Positions 37,290 through 49,880 of a DNA stretch of 64,000 nucleotides are shown piece after piece. The stretch comes from Neckera pumila (Eukaryota > Streptophyta > Bryopsida > Hypnales > Neckeraceae), in assembly GCA_963969595.1 (NCBI GenBank), contig OZ018409.1:31757282-31821281 (forward strand), written 5' to 3'. Made by a program: the position numbers and the translations under genes. A model generated the notes under the pieces. It was not told where the DNA came from. It saw nothing but the letters and a program-made list of their open reading frames with translations, and did not search any database. The first letter of the stretch is position 1, and each line of letters begins with the position of its first letter.

Positions 37290-38700
37290 CCCCTAAAGTT
37301 CTATGACTATGTAATCACCAAAAACGCTCCAAAATTGCCGTTTCTAATACAACTACCAAATTTTTGGAAAAACAACAATTTTTGACACATGTAACCAGAG
37401 GATCTTGTAGTATGATGTATTAACCCCTAAAATTCCATGACTATGTTCTCACCGAAAAGGCTCAAAAATTGCCATTTTTAGTACAAGTATCCAATTTTTG
37501 AAAAAAACTTGTTTTGACACATGTAACCATAAGAGCTTGTAGTATGCTAACTTAAGAACATGTAGAAAAAATTTCAAAAAATTCCACCTTGTGGATTGCA
37601 AGATATAAGCATTCAACTTCTCTAAAACCATTTTTTTGGCTCTACAAAAAACAGGGCAGCAGCACTTCACAAGCTCACTTTTCCATGAAAAAATGTCCAA
37701 AATGATAATGCTTCTTTGAATTCTTTTTCCTAGACAAGTTGGCTACATGCTTGAAAATTTTCACTTCATTTGGAATTGTACAATATATAGGAAAAAAATA
37801 GTAAGTAGATAATAGTAGAGAATGATTCAAAATACAAAATTGTCAAGAATTTAATTATGGAATTGGAAAATGCTAATCCCAATGGTGGCAATGTTGTAAT
37901 AAATAATCTACATCCTATGATTTTATTTTTTTCAAAAAATATTGAAAACTGAGTAAGAGAAAGGACTTCAAAGTTTATTTTAAAGTAGAGAATCCGTAAC
38001 TTCCCGCAAACTAAAAATCTTCATAACTTTTGACTCATTGATCAAAATGGGATGATTCAAAGCTTTTTATCTTTATATAACTTTAGAAAACCAATTTCAA
38101 ATTTTTGTTTTAAAAAAAAGTGCTTCTTTGAATTCAATTTCCTAAATAAGTTGGCAATATGCTTGAAATTTTTCGCATCATTTGGAATTGTACAACAGAT
38201 AGGAAAAAAGTAGTAAGTAGAAGGAAGTAAATAATGATTCAAAATACTAAATTGTTAAGAATTTATTTATGAATTAAAAAAATGCCAATTCCAACAGTTG
38301 AAATGTTGTAATAATCAATCTACGTCCTCGAACTTTTTTTTTTCAAAAAATACTGAGAACTGAGTCAAATGAACGATTACAAAGTTCTTTTTTATAGTAG
38401 AGAATCTATAACTGCCCGCAAACTAAAATTCCTCATAACTTTTGGCTCAATGATTGGAATGGAATGATTCAAACCTTTCCACATATGTATATAATTGTAG
38501 AAAACTAGTTTCAAATTTTTATTTCTGAAAAATTATTTTTTTCAAATTTGCCCAAACTGCCCGCTTGGTGAAAAAAATAACATATTAGGCCATAACTTTT
38601 TACCCGTATTTCCAACATCATGATATTTAATTCACATGAAAGATATTCCTCGTCCCCAAGTTCTATTAAAATTTTGGCCCAAAATGGCATTGACTTTGGC
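37290..38700 (-). mobile_element. Nested TTAA-family copies with internal duplication
   Basis: A first left end (TTAA|CCCCTAAAGTTC, 37286) is interrupted after about 125 bp by a second complete left end (TTAA|CCCCTAAAATTCC, 37420). The interior then follows copy 4, but a segment of about 400 bp occurs twice: 37705-38110 resembles 38115-38520, both starting TGCTTCTTTGAATTC. The right terminus is not recognisable. Confidence 0.7.
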
Positions 38701-40837
38701 ATGAACTTTACATAATGGTAAACTTTATAATGGTGATGATAGCAGGAAGTTATATATATGTATATATATAAATGGCCAATGCGTGTTTCCAGAAAAAAAA
38801 TGTACAAGTATATACACTACATATAAGTATTCAATACCTATATTATTTACAACTGCAATCATATAGCACAAAGCTAATTGAACCCACTATTGTTTGCATC
38901 CTCACAATGGAATACAATTGGTGATATGAGTGATCACTTTAGAATGCTTGAATCTAAAATCCATACATTAGTCCAAATAATATTTGGACAATTTTAATTA
39001 CACTATCATGCTAATTATTATCAATTGACTAGGTCATTTTGTAACCATAAATCCTTGGTCATAGTCAAAATGCAAAAAAAGCACCTAAGGTTCTCCAAGG
39101 GCCACCATCAATTTGTTACACTTCCTCATATGCCTTCATTCTCATGTGTAGCACATTAATACTTCATCAGACTATGGTACCAACATACAAGACACATACA
39201 AGAAATCCAATCAACAATGGCCCATTGTTTGGAGGAAATTGAAAAAAATATTATATATAGACATTATAAATAAACAATTCACTATACAAAAATGGGGTGT
39301 TTTAAGTGAGTCTTTAAGTATAGTCCTAGACATAAGGTTTTAAGTAATGACCTTTAAGGCAATTTTCAGCAAAATTTTACTAGAAACACATGTATAAATA
39401 GATGTTTATTGACCACATTGATCCTTTGTACTTGAAAAAAATACATGTATAAATAGTTGTTTGATGTTTTAGTCTATATTTTTGCACTTTTCTTATGATA
39501 ACAAGATGGTAATTTTTTTTGCATAAGTTTGAATGTCCCCCATATTTTTGCATATAAACTTTAAATGATTTGTACAATATGGCCATTCTAAACAGCCAAT
39601 AAAAACAATTGCTATGCATTAAAATAAAAAAGTATGATGTGAAATTTATTCTATTTTATTTATAATTTAGATATCTAAATGATTAGTCTTTTAAAATCCA
39701 TTCAAGATTAATATACCGTATCCTTTTTAAAAAGCCTATAGAAGTAGCTTTTCTATCCCATGTAAAACATTTAGTTCAAATTTAAAGTTCAATAAATCAA
39801 TGAAATACATCCTTAGCTTATAGAAATGTATTATTCTATAGACCTTTTTTTAGGAAAATCCTAATGTTGTCCTTTAGCATCTGTACTATATACATTATAA
39901 TAACTTTGGTTTTCATATTTTTGATCCTTCAATAGATGTTAATAGGCTTAGCCCAAAAAGTAACCTATTCAATTGGGAAAATGATTTTCAAGACTTGAAT
40001 GAAAAAATATAAAATAAAATCTTTATAAACTAGTATAATTAGAAGTTTAGAACCTAATGCTTTGAATTTTGTAGAAAGAAGGTTCTTATAGAAACCATAA
40101 ATATTCAATCTAATCTTCACTTTTTTGCTTCAAATTTTTATTGTCCATTTACCGATTTAGTTATCTATATGTGATCAACAAATTGTATTTTGCAATAATT
40201 GTTTGAGGGTCACCATTAAAATAATGTTATAAATATCATTTTATAATAGATCTTTTGAATTTTGGATCATTTGGCAATCCTCTTGTCTTTGAAGGATTAA
40301 ACTTCTTCCTCATTACTTATTCATCATTCAAAAGGCAGCTATGCGGCCGTATTGTATCTTGCAAAATTTGATGTAGTCATGGTTTTAAAGGGGAATTCTT
40401 TTGTGCAATTGTGTTTGAAAGAATGTAGTTTTTGGAAGTGTGAATAGTGCCTTGTGCATTTTAACAAGTGTGCCGTTTTGAGCAGCCAGTAGCTCCTTCT
40501 TCTTAGATTTGTGTTGGTTCTATTCAAGAGCAAATTGTGATTTTTTTTATTTTTTTATTTTTTTGCAAGTAAAAAGAAGGGACAGAGGTGTTTTTAAAGT
40601 GATTTATAGGAATGTTTGGTTACATTGGTTAGGTTCAGAAGTTTACAAGAGATGATTATGAAGTGAAGCTTCAGCTTTATTTAAGTGGAAGGTAGCTTAT
40701 TGTTGTGGAATTTTATAATATAAAAGAACTTACATATTCAGACACTTTATGGCATTTAGAATTTGAGCTTGTTTGTTTCTATTATACGGCAGCTTGCTAA
40801 GAACTTACTCAATTATTTTGTTGATTTAGAGTTTAAG
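38701..40837. other. Gene-free DNA
   Basis: No recognised gene or repeat; short TATATA runs near 38750-38770. Confidence 0.35.
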
Positions 40838-41037
40838 ATGACTCAAAGAGTGTCACAAGATGCATGGGCTGCATTTAAAAGAGCTGGCAATGGTAGAAGA
40901 CAGCAGATGACTCATGCAAGGATTGAAAGTCAACACCAGGATATTGAAGAACATGCCTTGTCATCGTTGGAGGAAGCTTGCCGCTTACGGAGTGGTGAAC
41001 TTCAAATGAAAAATTTAGTCTTGTCATTGCCTACTGT
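40838..41037 (+). CDS. Possible first exon of an unrecognised gene
   Basis: From the ATG at 40838 the frame reads MTQRVSQDAWAAFKRAGNGR and continues charged and helical through HQDIEEHALSSLEEACRLRS, with amino-acid use more protein-like than its neighbours. A GTGAGC donor near 41036 would end an exon. I do not recognise the sequence and found no continuation, so this may be chance. Confidence 0.2.
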
Positions 41038-41059
41038 GAGCTCCCAATTTGTCACTTGG

Positions 41060-43384
41060 AACTCATAGTTTAGTTTTTTTTGTAATTGTGCAATTTAAGT
41101 CGTAAAAAGATACAAAAAGACCAAAAAAGAGTGAAAGACCAAACTAAAGTTGTTACATACCATGTAGCACGTGGTCAATAACGGGGTTTTCTCCTTAATT
41201 GATCCCTAAATCCTGCTTGTAAATAGGTTAGAAACCAGAAAGAAGCGGGAATATAAAGGTTTGAAGGTTCTTATCCAAAATAGATTAAAATGCCATGCAT
41301 GTGACTCTACCTCGCTAAAAGTGGTACGAGGGAAGTCTAGATGAGTCTTAGGACAGATTTTGCCCTGAGAGGTTTCAGTTTCTCCATTCCACCGTCGAAA
41401 TAGTAGAAATCCTAAGTGTTCACCTACAAGGTTTACTTTCTCAAGATGGGCCAGCGGAGGAATTTGTGGCCGCCGGATTGTGCTCTTGATTCAAAAACAT
41501 GCCAAGAGGTCAAAAGCGGAATCCACCCGCCAAGATTCCCTCACATGTGCAAGATTCTTTGATTGCCGATTACTTTAAAAGAGATGGAATTTCCATCCAG
41601 ACCAGCATTTGTGGGATGAAGAATTATGAACTTGCACATGTCTTGGGAAACTCCATAAGAGGTTCTCCGAGAAGTTTCAAAATTTTCCGACTTAGGAAAA
41701 TACCCCTTTTGGATGGTCAACCACTTAAACTAACGACAGGAAATTCATGGAAATTTCCCAAGTTGCGGTAAAATCTCACAAAAAAATTAGAATAGTCTCT
41801 TTTATGTTAATAATGTGATTCGACAAGTTTCATGGCATTCCGATAGCGGGAGGTGGTCCAATCAGTGACATCCCTCCTAATTAATCATGTGGCGGAATTT
41901 GCGTGAAGTTGATCGGCGTCCCGGGAGCGTGCAAAGTCAAAATTAAATCAACAAAGGATCTTTTCTTACTCCCTCAGACATTCGTGACAACCCTAGCTAG
42001 TTACTTTAGTCAGAAAAGGCCAACTCCAGAATCTAGATTTTTACCCTTTTATTGGCTTTAGTTAGCGCTAACCTAGGAGAGGTTTTAGAAGTCAAAATAA
42101 GGGGATAAGGGGGCTTTTGGACTAAAAATGGCCTTTTGAATCCATTGGCGCAATCCATTTGAAGTTACGAGGTAAACTCCAAAAGATACAACGTTGGACT
42201 AGCGTAAAATCCAAATGCAGTGAAAATCTTAGAAATAAGGATGAAAGTCTAAGTTGATAAGGTTACCAAGGTAACTTGAGGGAGGTGGGTTCCTTGGAAA
42301 ACCTATTAAAGGGGGCCATTTTCCTCTTACACCACCCCCACTCTTGTTTTGGGTCCATGGGTCCATCTTATGTTGGATTTTTTGGTATTTTGCCAAAGGG
42401 AACTTCCACGGTGTTTTTTAAGCACTTTGTGCTCCGTTGTTGCTTAATTTTCAGTTCTTGAAGGTCTTGGGGGTCCTTCCTTTTGTGTGTGTAAGCTCTT
42501 TTGAATATTTTGTATGTTATTTGGCTTTTTTTTTAGTTGTTTTGGTCACTAACTTGTGAAGTGGAGTTTTTTGCTTGAAGTACTAACTTGGATTTGGGAG
42601 TTCTTGGAAGTTGTACTAATCCTAAAGCCACCCCTCTCCGTACCTTGGCATCGCCGTTTTGGGGGGCCTTTAGTGTTTTAAATTGGTCATTTACTAACCC
42701 ACGTGCGTCGTACTAACACTCATATTCAGGTTCTCCCAAGTGGAGTCATTTGAGTCTTCTTCCCACGTGTCTTTTGTATGCGTCTTCTCCCCCAGGACGG
42801 TGGAGCTTTGGACCCCTCCAGAGTGGTTATATCTTAAGTTTTCAAACTTTCTCCTTTTAAATTACCCCTAAACCTATAGTCCCCCCTCTGAGATGACAAC
42901 CCTTTTGGACAAAGATTGTCATGTTCTAACATTTCAATTTCTCTCTTTGAAATTGCTTGTGTCCCCCCCCCCCCCCCCCCCTTTTAGGCGGCAAAGCTTT
43001 GACTTTTAGTTCTCTTTAGTTCTAGAGTGTGTGTTAAAAATCCGCCATACGGCGAAGCTTTGGACCCGCGGGGAAGGGAAATCTTAGAGTTGATGTTAAA
43101 CCCAATTCAATAGCAAAGCCTTGACCTCCCCGGTTAATTCTTTCCAAAATTTAATTTCCAAGATAGCCTTGGGAAACTTCGAAGTTTAGTATCCAAAAAC
43201 TAGAAGTCATGGTAACCAAAAGCCCAGGTAGGATTAGGATTGGTTAGACATTGGGTTTTTCCTTTTGTCAAGGGCCTCTTATGCCAGTTTAGTCAACACA
43301 CGTCAAAATCTCCCTCAAAAAAAAAGACAAAGACCAGGCCGCCCAAACCCAAGCAGCCCGAGCTCCAGGCCGCCCAAGCTCTAG
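41060..43384. other. Gene-free DNA of moderate GC
   Basis: No domain found. A phrase of the form GCAAAGCTTTGAC or GGCGAAGCTTTGGACC recurs at about 42795, 42988, 43052 and 43110. Confidence 0.35.
42963..42981. repeat. Poly-C tract
   Basis: Nineteen consecutive C residues. A run of 15 G lies at 44691-44705. Confidence 0.95.
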
Positions 43385-43713
43385 CACTAGTAGAAAATTT
43401 AGTGACCAGATCAATAATAATTCAATAGAAGAGTGTTGATTTTTTTTGTTAATTTGGACAAGTTGATTTGGATACTTGTGAACAAAAAAGTGTTGCTTTT
43501 TTGTTGATTTGGTCAATTCAAGAATGAGAAAAAAATAAAAACTTAAAGGAAACTTGACCATACATAAATTGACACGTGGCAAGTGTCACATCATCACAAA
43601 AGTGCCACCTTGGCAATTCAAATCAATGGAGAGCCTCCACCTAGACAAGCCACCACCTAGGCCGGTCAAACCAATAGGGAACCGCCATCTAAGCATGCGG
43701 CCACCTAAGCAAG

Positions 43714-43785
43714 GGATGCCGATGGGGTTTGAACCTTGCACCCCTTGCTTATAGTACAAGGCCTTTATCAATACACCAAGCATCC
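43714..43785 (-). other. tRNA-like sequence, probably a SINE head
   Basis: On the minus strand this 72-base segment has a 7-bp acceptor-like pairing (GGATGCT with GGCATCC), a box-B match GGTTCAAACC and a box-A-like TTGGTGTATTGAT, plus a CCTTG/CAAGG anticodon-like stem. The D and T stems do not pair properly and the anticodon loop is nine bases, so it is not a working tRNA. RNA polymerase III promoter remnants of a tRNA-derived SINE are the likeliest reading. Confidence 0.45.
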
Positions 43786-43863
43786 ATGTACATGTACACA
43801 TGTGAGTTTCCGTTTTTATTTATTTAGTTATTGCTAGTTAAATTCAGTGTTTTTCAAACTCAA

Positions 43864-44205
43864 CAGACTTTAGAGGCCATTTAGACATAGTAAAACAACT
43901 TTTTTCAAAAAGCTTTCAACTAACAAAAGTTGCAAAATCAAGTTAACTCTTACCTCCAAAAATTCTTTTGCAATTCAAAGTCTCCAATCAAAAGTTATGG
44001 ACAAAATTCAGAGAGGGGTTGGAGTGGACATTCTTTTTAACATTTTAAAACACCCTCTCTGAATTTTGTCCATTACTTTTGACAAGAGACTTGGAATTGC
44101 AAAAGAATTTTGGAGATAAGAGTTAACTTGATTTTTCAATTTTAATTAGTTGAAATTTTTTGAAAAAAAATTTTTTTACTATGCCTAAATGGCCTCTAAA
44201 GTCTG
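43864..44205. repeat. 342-bp imperfect inverted repeat nested in the CACTA-like element
   Basis: Arms of about 150 bases: CAGACTTTAGAGGCCATTTA on the left, its near complement on the right, with further pairing through AGTTAACTCTTA and ACAAAATTCAGAGAG. The loop is near 44020-44055. Confidence 0.85.
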
Positions 44206-44576
44206 CTGATTTATGAAAATACCAAATTGTGAATGATTAAGTTCTAAAAAAACAAACAAATTGTACATAGAATATTAACCATGGTGATTTAAACATTTTT
44301 CAAATGAAAAAACATACTTGAGATTCTTGTAAGTCAAAAGGAACAAAAAATTGTTGATTTTTTTAGTTGAAGTATCCAAATCAATAAAAAAGTGTTTATT
44401 TTTTTGTTACTTTAAAGTTAAAGTATCTAAATAAATAAATAAAATATTGATTTTGTTAATGTGTACCAAAATCAACAAAAAAACTATTAAAATAGACGAT
44501 ACAATATCCAATTCAACAAAAATTTGTTGATGTTTTGTTGATTTGGACATTGCTTTTCTACTAATGCAGCCCGGCA

Positions 44577-45078
44577 GCTCCAGGCCACACTGAGCTCGCA
44601 GCCTAGGCCCAGGCCCCATTTTTTTTTGTTTTTTTGTGTTAAAATCTCCCCACCCCGGAATAAAAAGATTACAAGTTAGACTAATTAAAAGGGGGGGGGG
44701 GGGGGAAGGATACATTTAGGGTAGAATTAGAGTAGGAAGGGTAGGATAGTTAAAGGACAAATTAAGGTAGAAGTAGAAAGTAGAGGAGATTAGCAAAGTA
44801 GAAGTAGGAAATTAGTAAAGTAGAGTTAAAGGTAGGACATTGTAAGGTTGTGGAAGGGGAAGGCTAAGTTGGGAGAGGAATTCATGTTGAAGCACAAAAG
44901 TAATTTGCAAACTTACACAGTCACTCCACGCACAACTCACCCAAGCTTTCCACACACTACAAACTAGAAACTTGGCATTGCAACCAAAGAGAAAGATGAA
45001 ATAGGAGAGAAGATCAGTAGTAGATAGATTAGAGGAAATCTCAACGAACAATTTGGACCATTAAGAGAGTAAGTGTAA
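44577..45078. other. Low-complexity purine-rich stretch
   Basis: Contains the G15 run and several GTAGAAGTAG-type repeats between 44760 and 44840. No gene. Confidence 0.4.
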
Positions 45079-47028
45079 GAGCATTGCCAACCATTCACAG
45101 GGGACGCAGCTCGAGGCATGGGTTGGCCAGGGCCCGGTTTCTCATGGGTTTCATTTGGCCGGGGAGGTCCTCCACTTGTTCATGGCCAAAGTCTCATGCT
45201 AGCAAAAGTCAATGACACGAGTGTGCTATAAATTGTCAGACTTTAATAAGTGTAAGTTGTCAGTTTTGGGGAATTTGGGAAAAATTGAAAAGTAATGGGG
45301 CTTCGGGAGAGAAGGAGTGAGGTTTTGTGTTTCGCAATGGAAACCGCTGCAAGTCTTGGCCGGGAGTGAGTGCACTATTTGAAGAATTTCCGAGACGAGA
45401 GAAGAAAAGGAGTTGCGGCGGAGTTAATTTTAGCATCATTAGGAGGATTTAGGTGTAGAGTTTTCTTCCAAGTACAAATGAAACATAATTTCATTGTTAA
45501 TAGGTGTAGCCGGGGATGTTTAGAGGTGTTGTGGTAGCTTGATGTGGAAATTTAGTTCTATTTTTTGAAAGGTCACTTGGAGTTGCTATAAGGTCCTTGA
45601 AGCCGCTTTGTAATCTATTTTAGGCATTTTTTGAATTTCCTTTGAGTTGTTCCGGTGTTCATTTTTTCTAGTTCTTTGAGCAGTTTAAGAATTGTTGTAT
45701 TGTGCATTGAGTGATAAAGGCTTCAGAGAATGCATCCTTGGAGGACCAGGCTATTGGCTACTAGACAGGCTATGAGGGAGGATAATGAGGATGATGAATT
45801 GAATTTGCAATGGGTCCTACAAATGCAAAAGGCCAATGGAGATGGTATAGACATACCTGCACGTGCTGATGGCTCTCGGCCTGGTAGAGCTCCAAATGTT
45901 GTTAGAGATAGACAAGAGATGCGCAGAAGGATGATGAGAGATTATTTTTCGGATACCCCTGTCTATGGACCTCATTTATTTCGTAGGAGGTATCGTATGC
46001 GCCGTTCCTTGTTTCTACATATCATGTATAGGGTTTGTGTTTACGACAATTATTTTGTGCAAAAAATGGATGCAATTGGTTTAGAAGGTTTGTCTCCTCA
46101 CCAAAAAATCACTGTAGCACTTCGCATGTTGTGTTTTGGGTTATGTGCAGATGCAACTAATGAATATTGCCGGACCAGTGAGAGTACAACCATAGAGTCA
46201 TTGAAGCGTTTTTGTATTGCAGTGAGGGCGGAGTTTGAAGATTATCATTTACGACAACCAACCCTACAAGACTTCCAAAAGCAACTTGCTATCAATGAGG
46301 CTCGTGGTTTTCCTGGCATGTTTGCATCATTAGATTGCATGCATTATGAGTGGAAGAATTGTCCTGTTGCTTGGCAAGGAGATTTTGGGGATCGGTCTGG
46401 CAAAAAGTCTATAATACTCAAGGCTATAGCTAGTGAGGACTTACACATTCGGCATATTTTTTTTGGCTTGCCTGGGTCTAACAACGACCTAAATGTGTTG
46501 GACCGTTCTCCACTTGTTCACAATATGTTGACAAGTGCAGCTAGAGATATGACCTTTGTGGTCAATGGTACTGAGTACAACAGGTACTACTTACTAGCTG
46601 ACGGCATTTATCCTCCATGGTCATGTTTTGTGCAAACAATTCACATGGCCCAAGATGAGAAGCGGGGCTACTTTTCGCAACGACAAGAGGCAGTTCGCAA
46701 AGATGTAGAGCGGTGCTTTGGAGTATTGCAAGCCTGGTTTGCTATTATACGCAATCCATGTCGTCAGTGGAGTATGGATGTTATAAGTGACATTATGTTC
46801 ACTTGTTGCATTCTCCACAATATGATTGTCGAAGATGAACAAGATGAATCTGGGCTAGAAGACATAGTTATAGAGTTACTTGAGAATAATTTGTCTTTTG
46901 ATAGGGACTTGTCATTTGAGGACTTGGTTAGTGGCACTGTTGAAGTACAAGATGTGGATAGTCATTTTGATTTGAGAGGTGACTTGATTGAATACTTGTG
47001 GTCTTTGAAGGGAGCCAATATGTTCTAA
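45079..47028 (+). mobile_element. PIF/Harbinger element with intact transposase (right end unresolved)
   Basis: Left terminus TAA|GAGCATTGCCAACC at 45076 has the expected TAA target trinucleotide and resembles the MITE end at 16031. The transposase follows. I could not find the complementary right end downstream of 47028, so the limit given is that of the coding region. Confidence 0.6.
45730..47028 (+). CDS. PIF/Harbinger transposase, uninterrupted
   Basis: A single 432-residue frame, the usual length for the family, encoding the DDE nuclease. An N-terminal basic region (residues 50-95, rich in Arg) precedes a helical domain and the catalytic core. The likely triad is Asp202 (SLDCMHYEWKNCP), Asp291 (LLADGIYPPW) and Glu327 (RKDVERCFGVLQAWF), giving a DD35E spacing. 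LPGSNNDLNVLDRS is the conserved block between the first two. It starts at an ATG after a long leader and ends with an acidic tail. No frameshift or stop is present, in contrast to the copy at 3.8 kb, and the two proteins belong to different subgroups. No Myb-like partner frame is visible beside it. It may still be active, or recently so. Confidence 0.92.
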   Translation: MHPWRTRLLATRQAMREDNEDDELNLQWVLQMQKANGDGIDIPARADGSRPGRAPNVVRDRQEMRRRMMRDYFSDTPVYGPHLFRRRYRMRRSLFLHIMYRVCVYDNYFVQKMDAIGLEGLSPHQKITVALRMLCFGLCADATNEYCRTSESTTIESLKRFCIAVRAEFEDYHLRQPTLQDFQKQLAINEARGFPGMFASLDCMHYEWKNCPVAWQGDFGDRSGKKSIILKAIASEDLHIRHIFFGLPGSNNDLNVLDRSPLVHNMLTSAARDMTFVVNGTEYNRYYLLADGIYPPWSCFVQTIHMAQDEKRGYFSQRQEAVRKDVERCFGVLQAWFAIIRNPCRQWSMDVISDIMFTCCILHNMIVEDEQDESGLEDIVIELLENNLSFDRDLSFEDLVSGTVEVQDVDSHFDLRGDLIEYLWSLKGANMF

Positions 47029-47559
47029 ATTAATTATATGAGAAGTGCATGTATGCTCAATACTTGCTATCTCCATCTTGACAAAGGGAGAATTTTCTAA
47101 TTTTTGCTTGTGTGATTAAATGCATAGACTAGATGTAATTTCCATGGCCATCTAGTGTGCACTCACAAAAAGGTCATGTGGTTGAATTCATTGAGATTGA
47201 AAAGCAAATGTTCATTGAAAGCTATTAAATCGTGAATTTCTCAACTTTTTTATGTTGGGTGAAACTAATTAGCTGCATTCCTGACTTGCTGTAAAATTCA
47301 ACATGAAATATTTTGAAGGCATAATTGACTTCAACAATTTCTAGGAAGAAATGGACAAAATACAATAGAAGGATAATCTCTGGATTAAGCATTTTTCTCT
47401 TTATAAAGGTCAAAAATAACAATGAGAAAATTTACAATACAACTCAATCTAAAATGTACAAATTGCACAATAAGTATATTTGAATTAGAGAATATATATT
47501 CTTCAAGATTGTAGCAAGCTAGTTTATAGGACTTGACATGTTCTTAAATTATACAGTGT

Positions 47560-48400
47560 CTTGATTATTTTTTCACCAAAAAGGCTCCAAAACTATCATT
47601 TCTCATACAAGTCCCAACTATGAAGAAAAAGTAATTTTTGGACACATGCAATTGTACAATCTTGTAGCATACTAGTTTTAAAAAATGTGGACAAATTTTT
47701 GTTTAAATTTCTCTATGTGGATTGTAAGATTTTAGCATTCTAATTGGAAAAAATCTTTTAAGTAGGAATACAAGAAACAAATAAGCATACTTCACAAACT
47801 CACATTTGTATGAAAAATTATAAATGCTAATGGTGCTTCTTCAAATTCATTCTTCAAGTCAAATTGTCTACATGCTTATAATTTGGAATTGTTCAACACA
47901 CATGAAAAAAATAGTAATTGAGAACAATCTAAAATATTGAACTGTTAAAAATTCAATTACAGAATTGGAATATACCTATCTCTATGGTTGCAACGGTATA
48001 ATGAACGATCTACATTCTATGATTTTTTATTTTAAATATTCGTATTTGAATTAAATAAACAATTTCAAAGGTATATTACAGAGTATTGAATCCATAATTG
48101 GTTGCAAATTTCCATCTCATTGATTAAAAAGGAATTATTCAAAATTTATATTTATATGTATATAAATATAGAACAAATTTCTAATTTATTCTTAGACATT
48201 AGTTTTTGATCTATTTAAAACAATCTAGATATCATATAATAAGTTCTTGACCATATTGTCACAACTTTTGAAAACTATTTAGCTTTTAAGAAAAAATTCA
48301 TCTTCATGTTCTATATAAAAATTTAAGGAAAAAAAATCAAAATTTAGTTTGTAGTGAGTTGCCAAAAATCTTTGTCCTTTGGGTTTAGGATAAAATTTGG
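47560..48400 (-). mobile_element. Strongly decayed TTAA-family copy
   Basis: Follows copy 4 in order at low identity: CACCAAAAAGGCTCCAAAAC, then GACACATGCAATTGTA, TGGATTGTAAGATTTTAGCA, GGTGCTTCTTC.AATTC and, near the end, TTTGTCCTTTGGG. Termini are lost. 47029-47559 holds no gene. Confidence 0.5.
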
Positions 48401-48689
48401 CATTATAAGCTAAGATCTTCAAAAACTCCATTATGATTAACTAGTTTTGAAATTTAGAAAAAATCATTTAAAAATCATTATTAATTAAAATTTTTAATAA
48501 AATTTTAAGTATAAAAAGATACATGGTAGAAGAAAAAATTGAACCATTAACAATTCTAAGATGGAATTAGAACACACTACTTCCAACGGTGAGATTTTTT
48601 TTAAAATAAATGTTATCCTTCAAACTTTTTGACAACATGAAATGTAAATAGTGAATTCAAAAATGACATAATAGTAAAAATAAATTTAA

Positions 48690-49614
48690 CCCCTAAATGC
48701 CCAAGAGTCCCCTTGGGGGACACTTGGGATATCAAGCAGGCTCGTGTGACCTCAAATTTTGACTTGATTTTTTGAAACTTTTTTTGAAGATAGGGATTCA
48801 CATTAGCTTTCTAAAAATATAATTTTTTTTCAATTCATCCCCGGGAGCAAAAGTTATGACTCATCAAAGTCAAAAAGCAATTTGTCAGGCAGAAAAAAAA
48901 AACTTTAAAAAATTGAATTTAAAAAAAAAAAAAATCGTTCCCTCAAAGATCATGTTTTTGTTTATGTTTGAAGCTTTGATTCATTCTATTTGGACTTAGA
49001 ACAAGAAAGTTATGAACAATCTTGTTTTTTGGGCAATCTAAGCATCTTAAAAAAACAAAACGTATAGAATTCATTTTTAAATGCAATTTTCAATTTTTTT
49101 CAATGTTTTTTTTCTTGGAAAAGGTTAAGTTTGTTGGCAAGAACAATCCCACCATTGGAATTATGATGTTTTAATTCCACCTAAGAGCTATTAACAATTT
49201 AGTATTTTGTTCATTTTTGGACCTACTTCTACTTAACAGTTTTTTTATATGTGAAAATCAAGTTTTCATATTCTGAAATTTTTTTCCCCAACTCTCAACT
49301 CAAATGTTCAACATAAGAAAATTTCACTTTATGGTGTGTAGTGCAAAAAGAATCCACAAATGGCCATCAGAGTCACCTGAAATTGCAGGCCACAGTTCAA
49401 AAAAACTTCTTTTTCCATCTTCAAATGCTAATATATTCCAATCCATACGGTCAAACTTCATGAAATTTTTACCACATGATCTAAGACAAGTGAAGTACAA
49501 GATCCTATGGTTAGATTCTAAAAAAAAAAAAAAAATTGGTTTAGAGAGTGATCGCAGCAAAAATGGCAGTTTTCAGTGGTTTTGGAGCCAGAAAATGCCT
49601 TGGGCATTTAGGGG
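48690..49614 (+). mobile_element. TTAA-flanked short element, copy 6
   Basis: TTAA at 48686-48689 and 49615-49618; termini CCCCTAAATGCCCAAG and CTTGGGCATTTAGGGG are exact complements over 16 bases, the best preserved pair in the window. 925 bp, non-coding. Confidence 0.92.
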
Positions 49615-49880
49615 TTAATGTTGTGATTGTGTCCAAAACAAAATGTTTCATAATCTTGAAATCATTAATTCAAATGGAATGAATGAAAGTTTATAGTATA
49701 GACAAAAATACAATCTATAAAATGTATTTATTAATGGAATTATGAAATAATTTAATTACAAGTTGTAAATTTATTTAAAAATGTATCAAATACATTTACA
49801 AAGAATGATTTAGAAATTTGCATTTTATTTTGAAGTTAAAGAAGACCAATAATCCTTAGTAAATGTAAGTGGTTGTTCTT

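Larger units (their letters stand above)
43385..44576. mobile_element. CACTA-like non-autonomous transposon
   Basis: Left end CACTAGTAGAAAA; right end, on the other strand, CATTAGTAGAAAA. The inverted ends continue imperfectly for about 40 bases (both contain CCA.ATCAA.AA). Starting with CACTA is the hallmark of that superfamily. The adjacent trinucleotides, TAG and CAG, are near-identical as expected for a 3-bp target duplication. No transposase inside. Confidence 0.65.

Noticed and set aside
41499..41771. 90-residue plus-strand frame with a basic start
   Set aside because: Amino-acid pattern is not protein-like beyond the first lines and there are no supporting splice sites or homology.
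28500..43384. LTR retrotransposon or retroviral remnants
   Set aside because: I looked for reverse transcriptase, integrase and protease motifs and paired long terminal repeats and saw none.
43714..43785. Functional tRNA gene
   Set aside because: D and T stems mispair and the anticodon loop has nine bases; a SINE remnant fits better.
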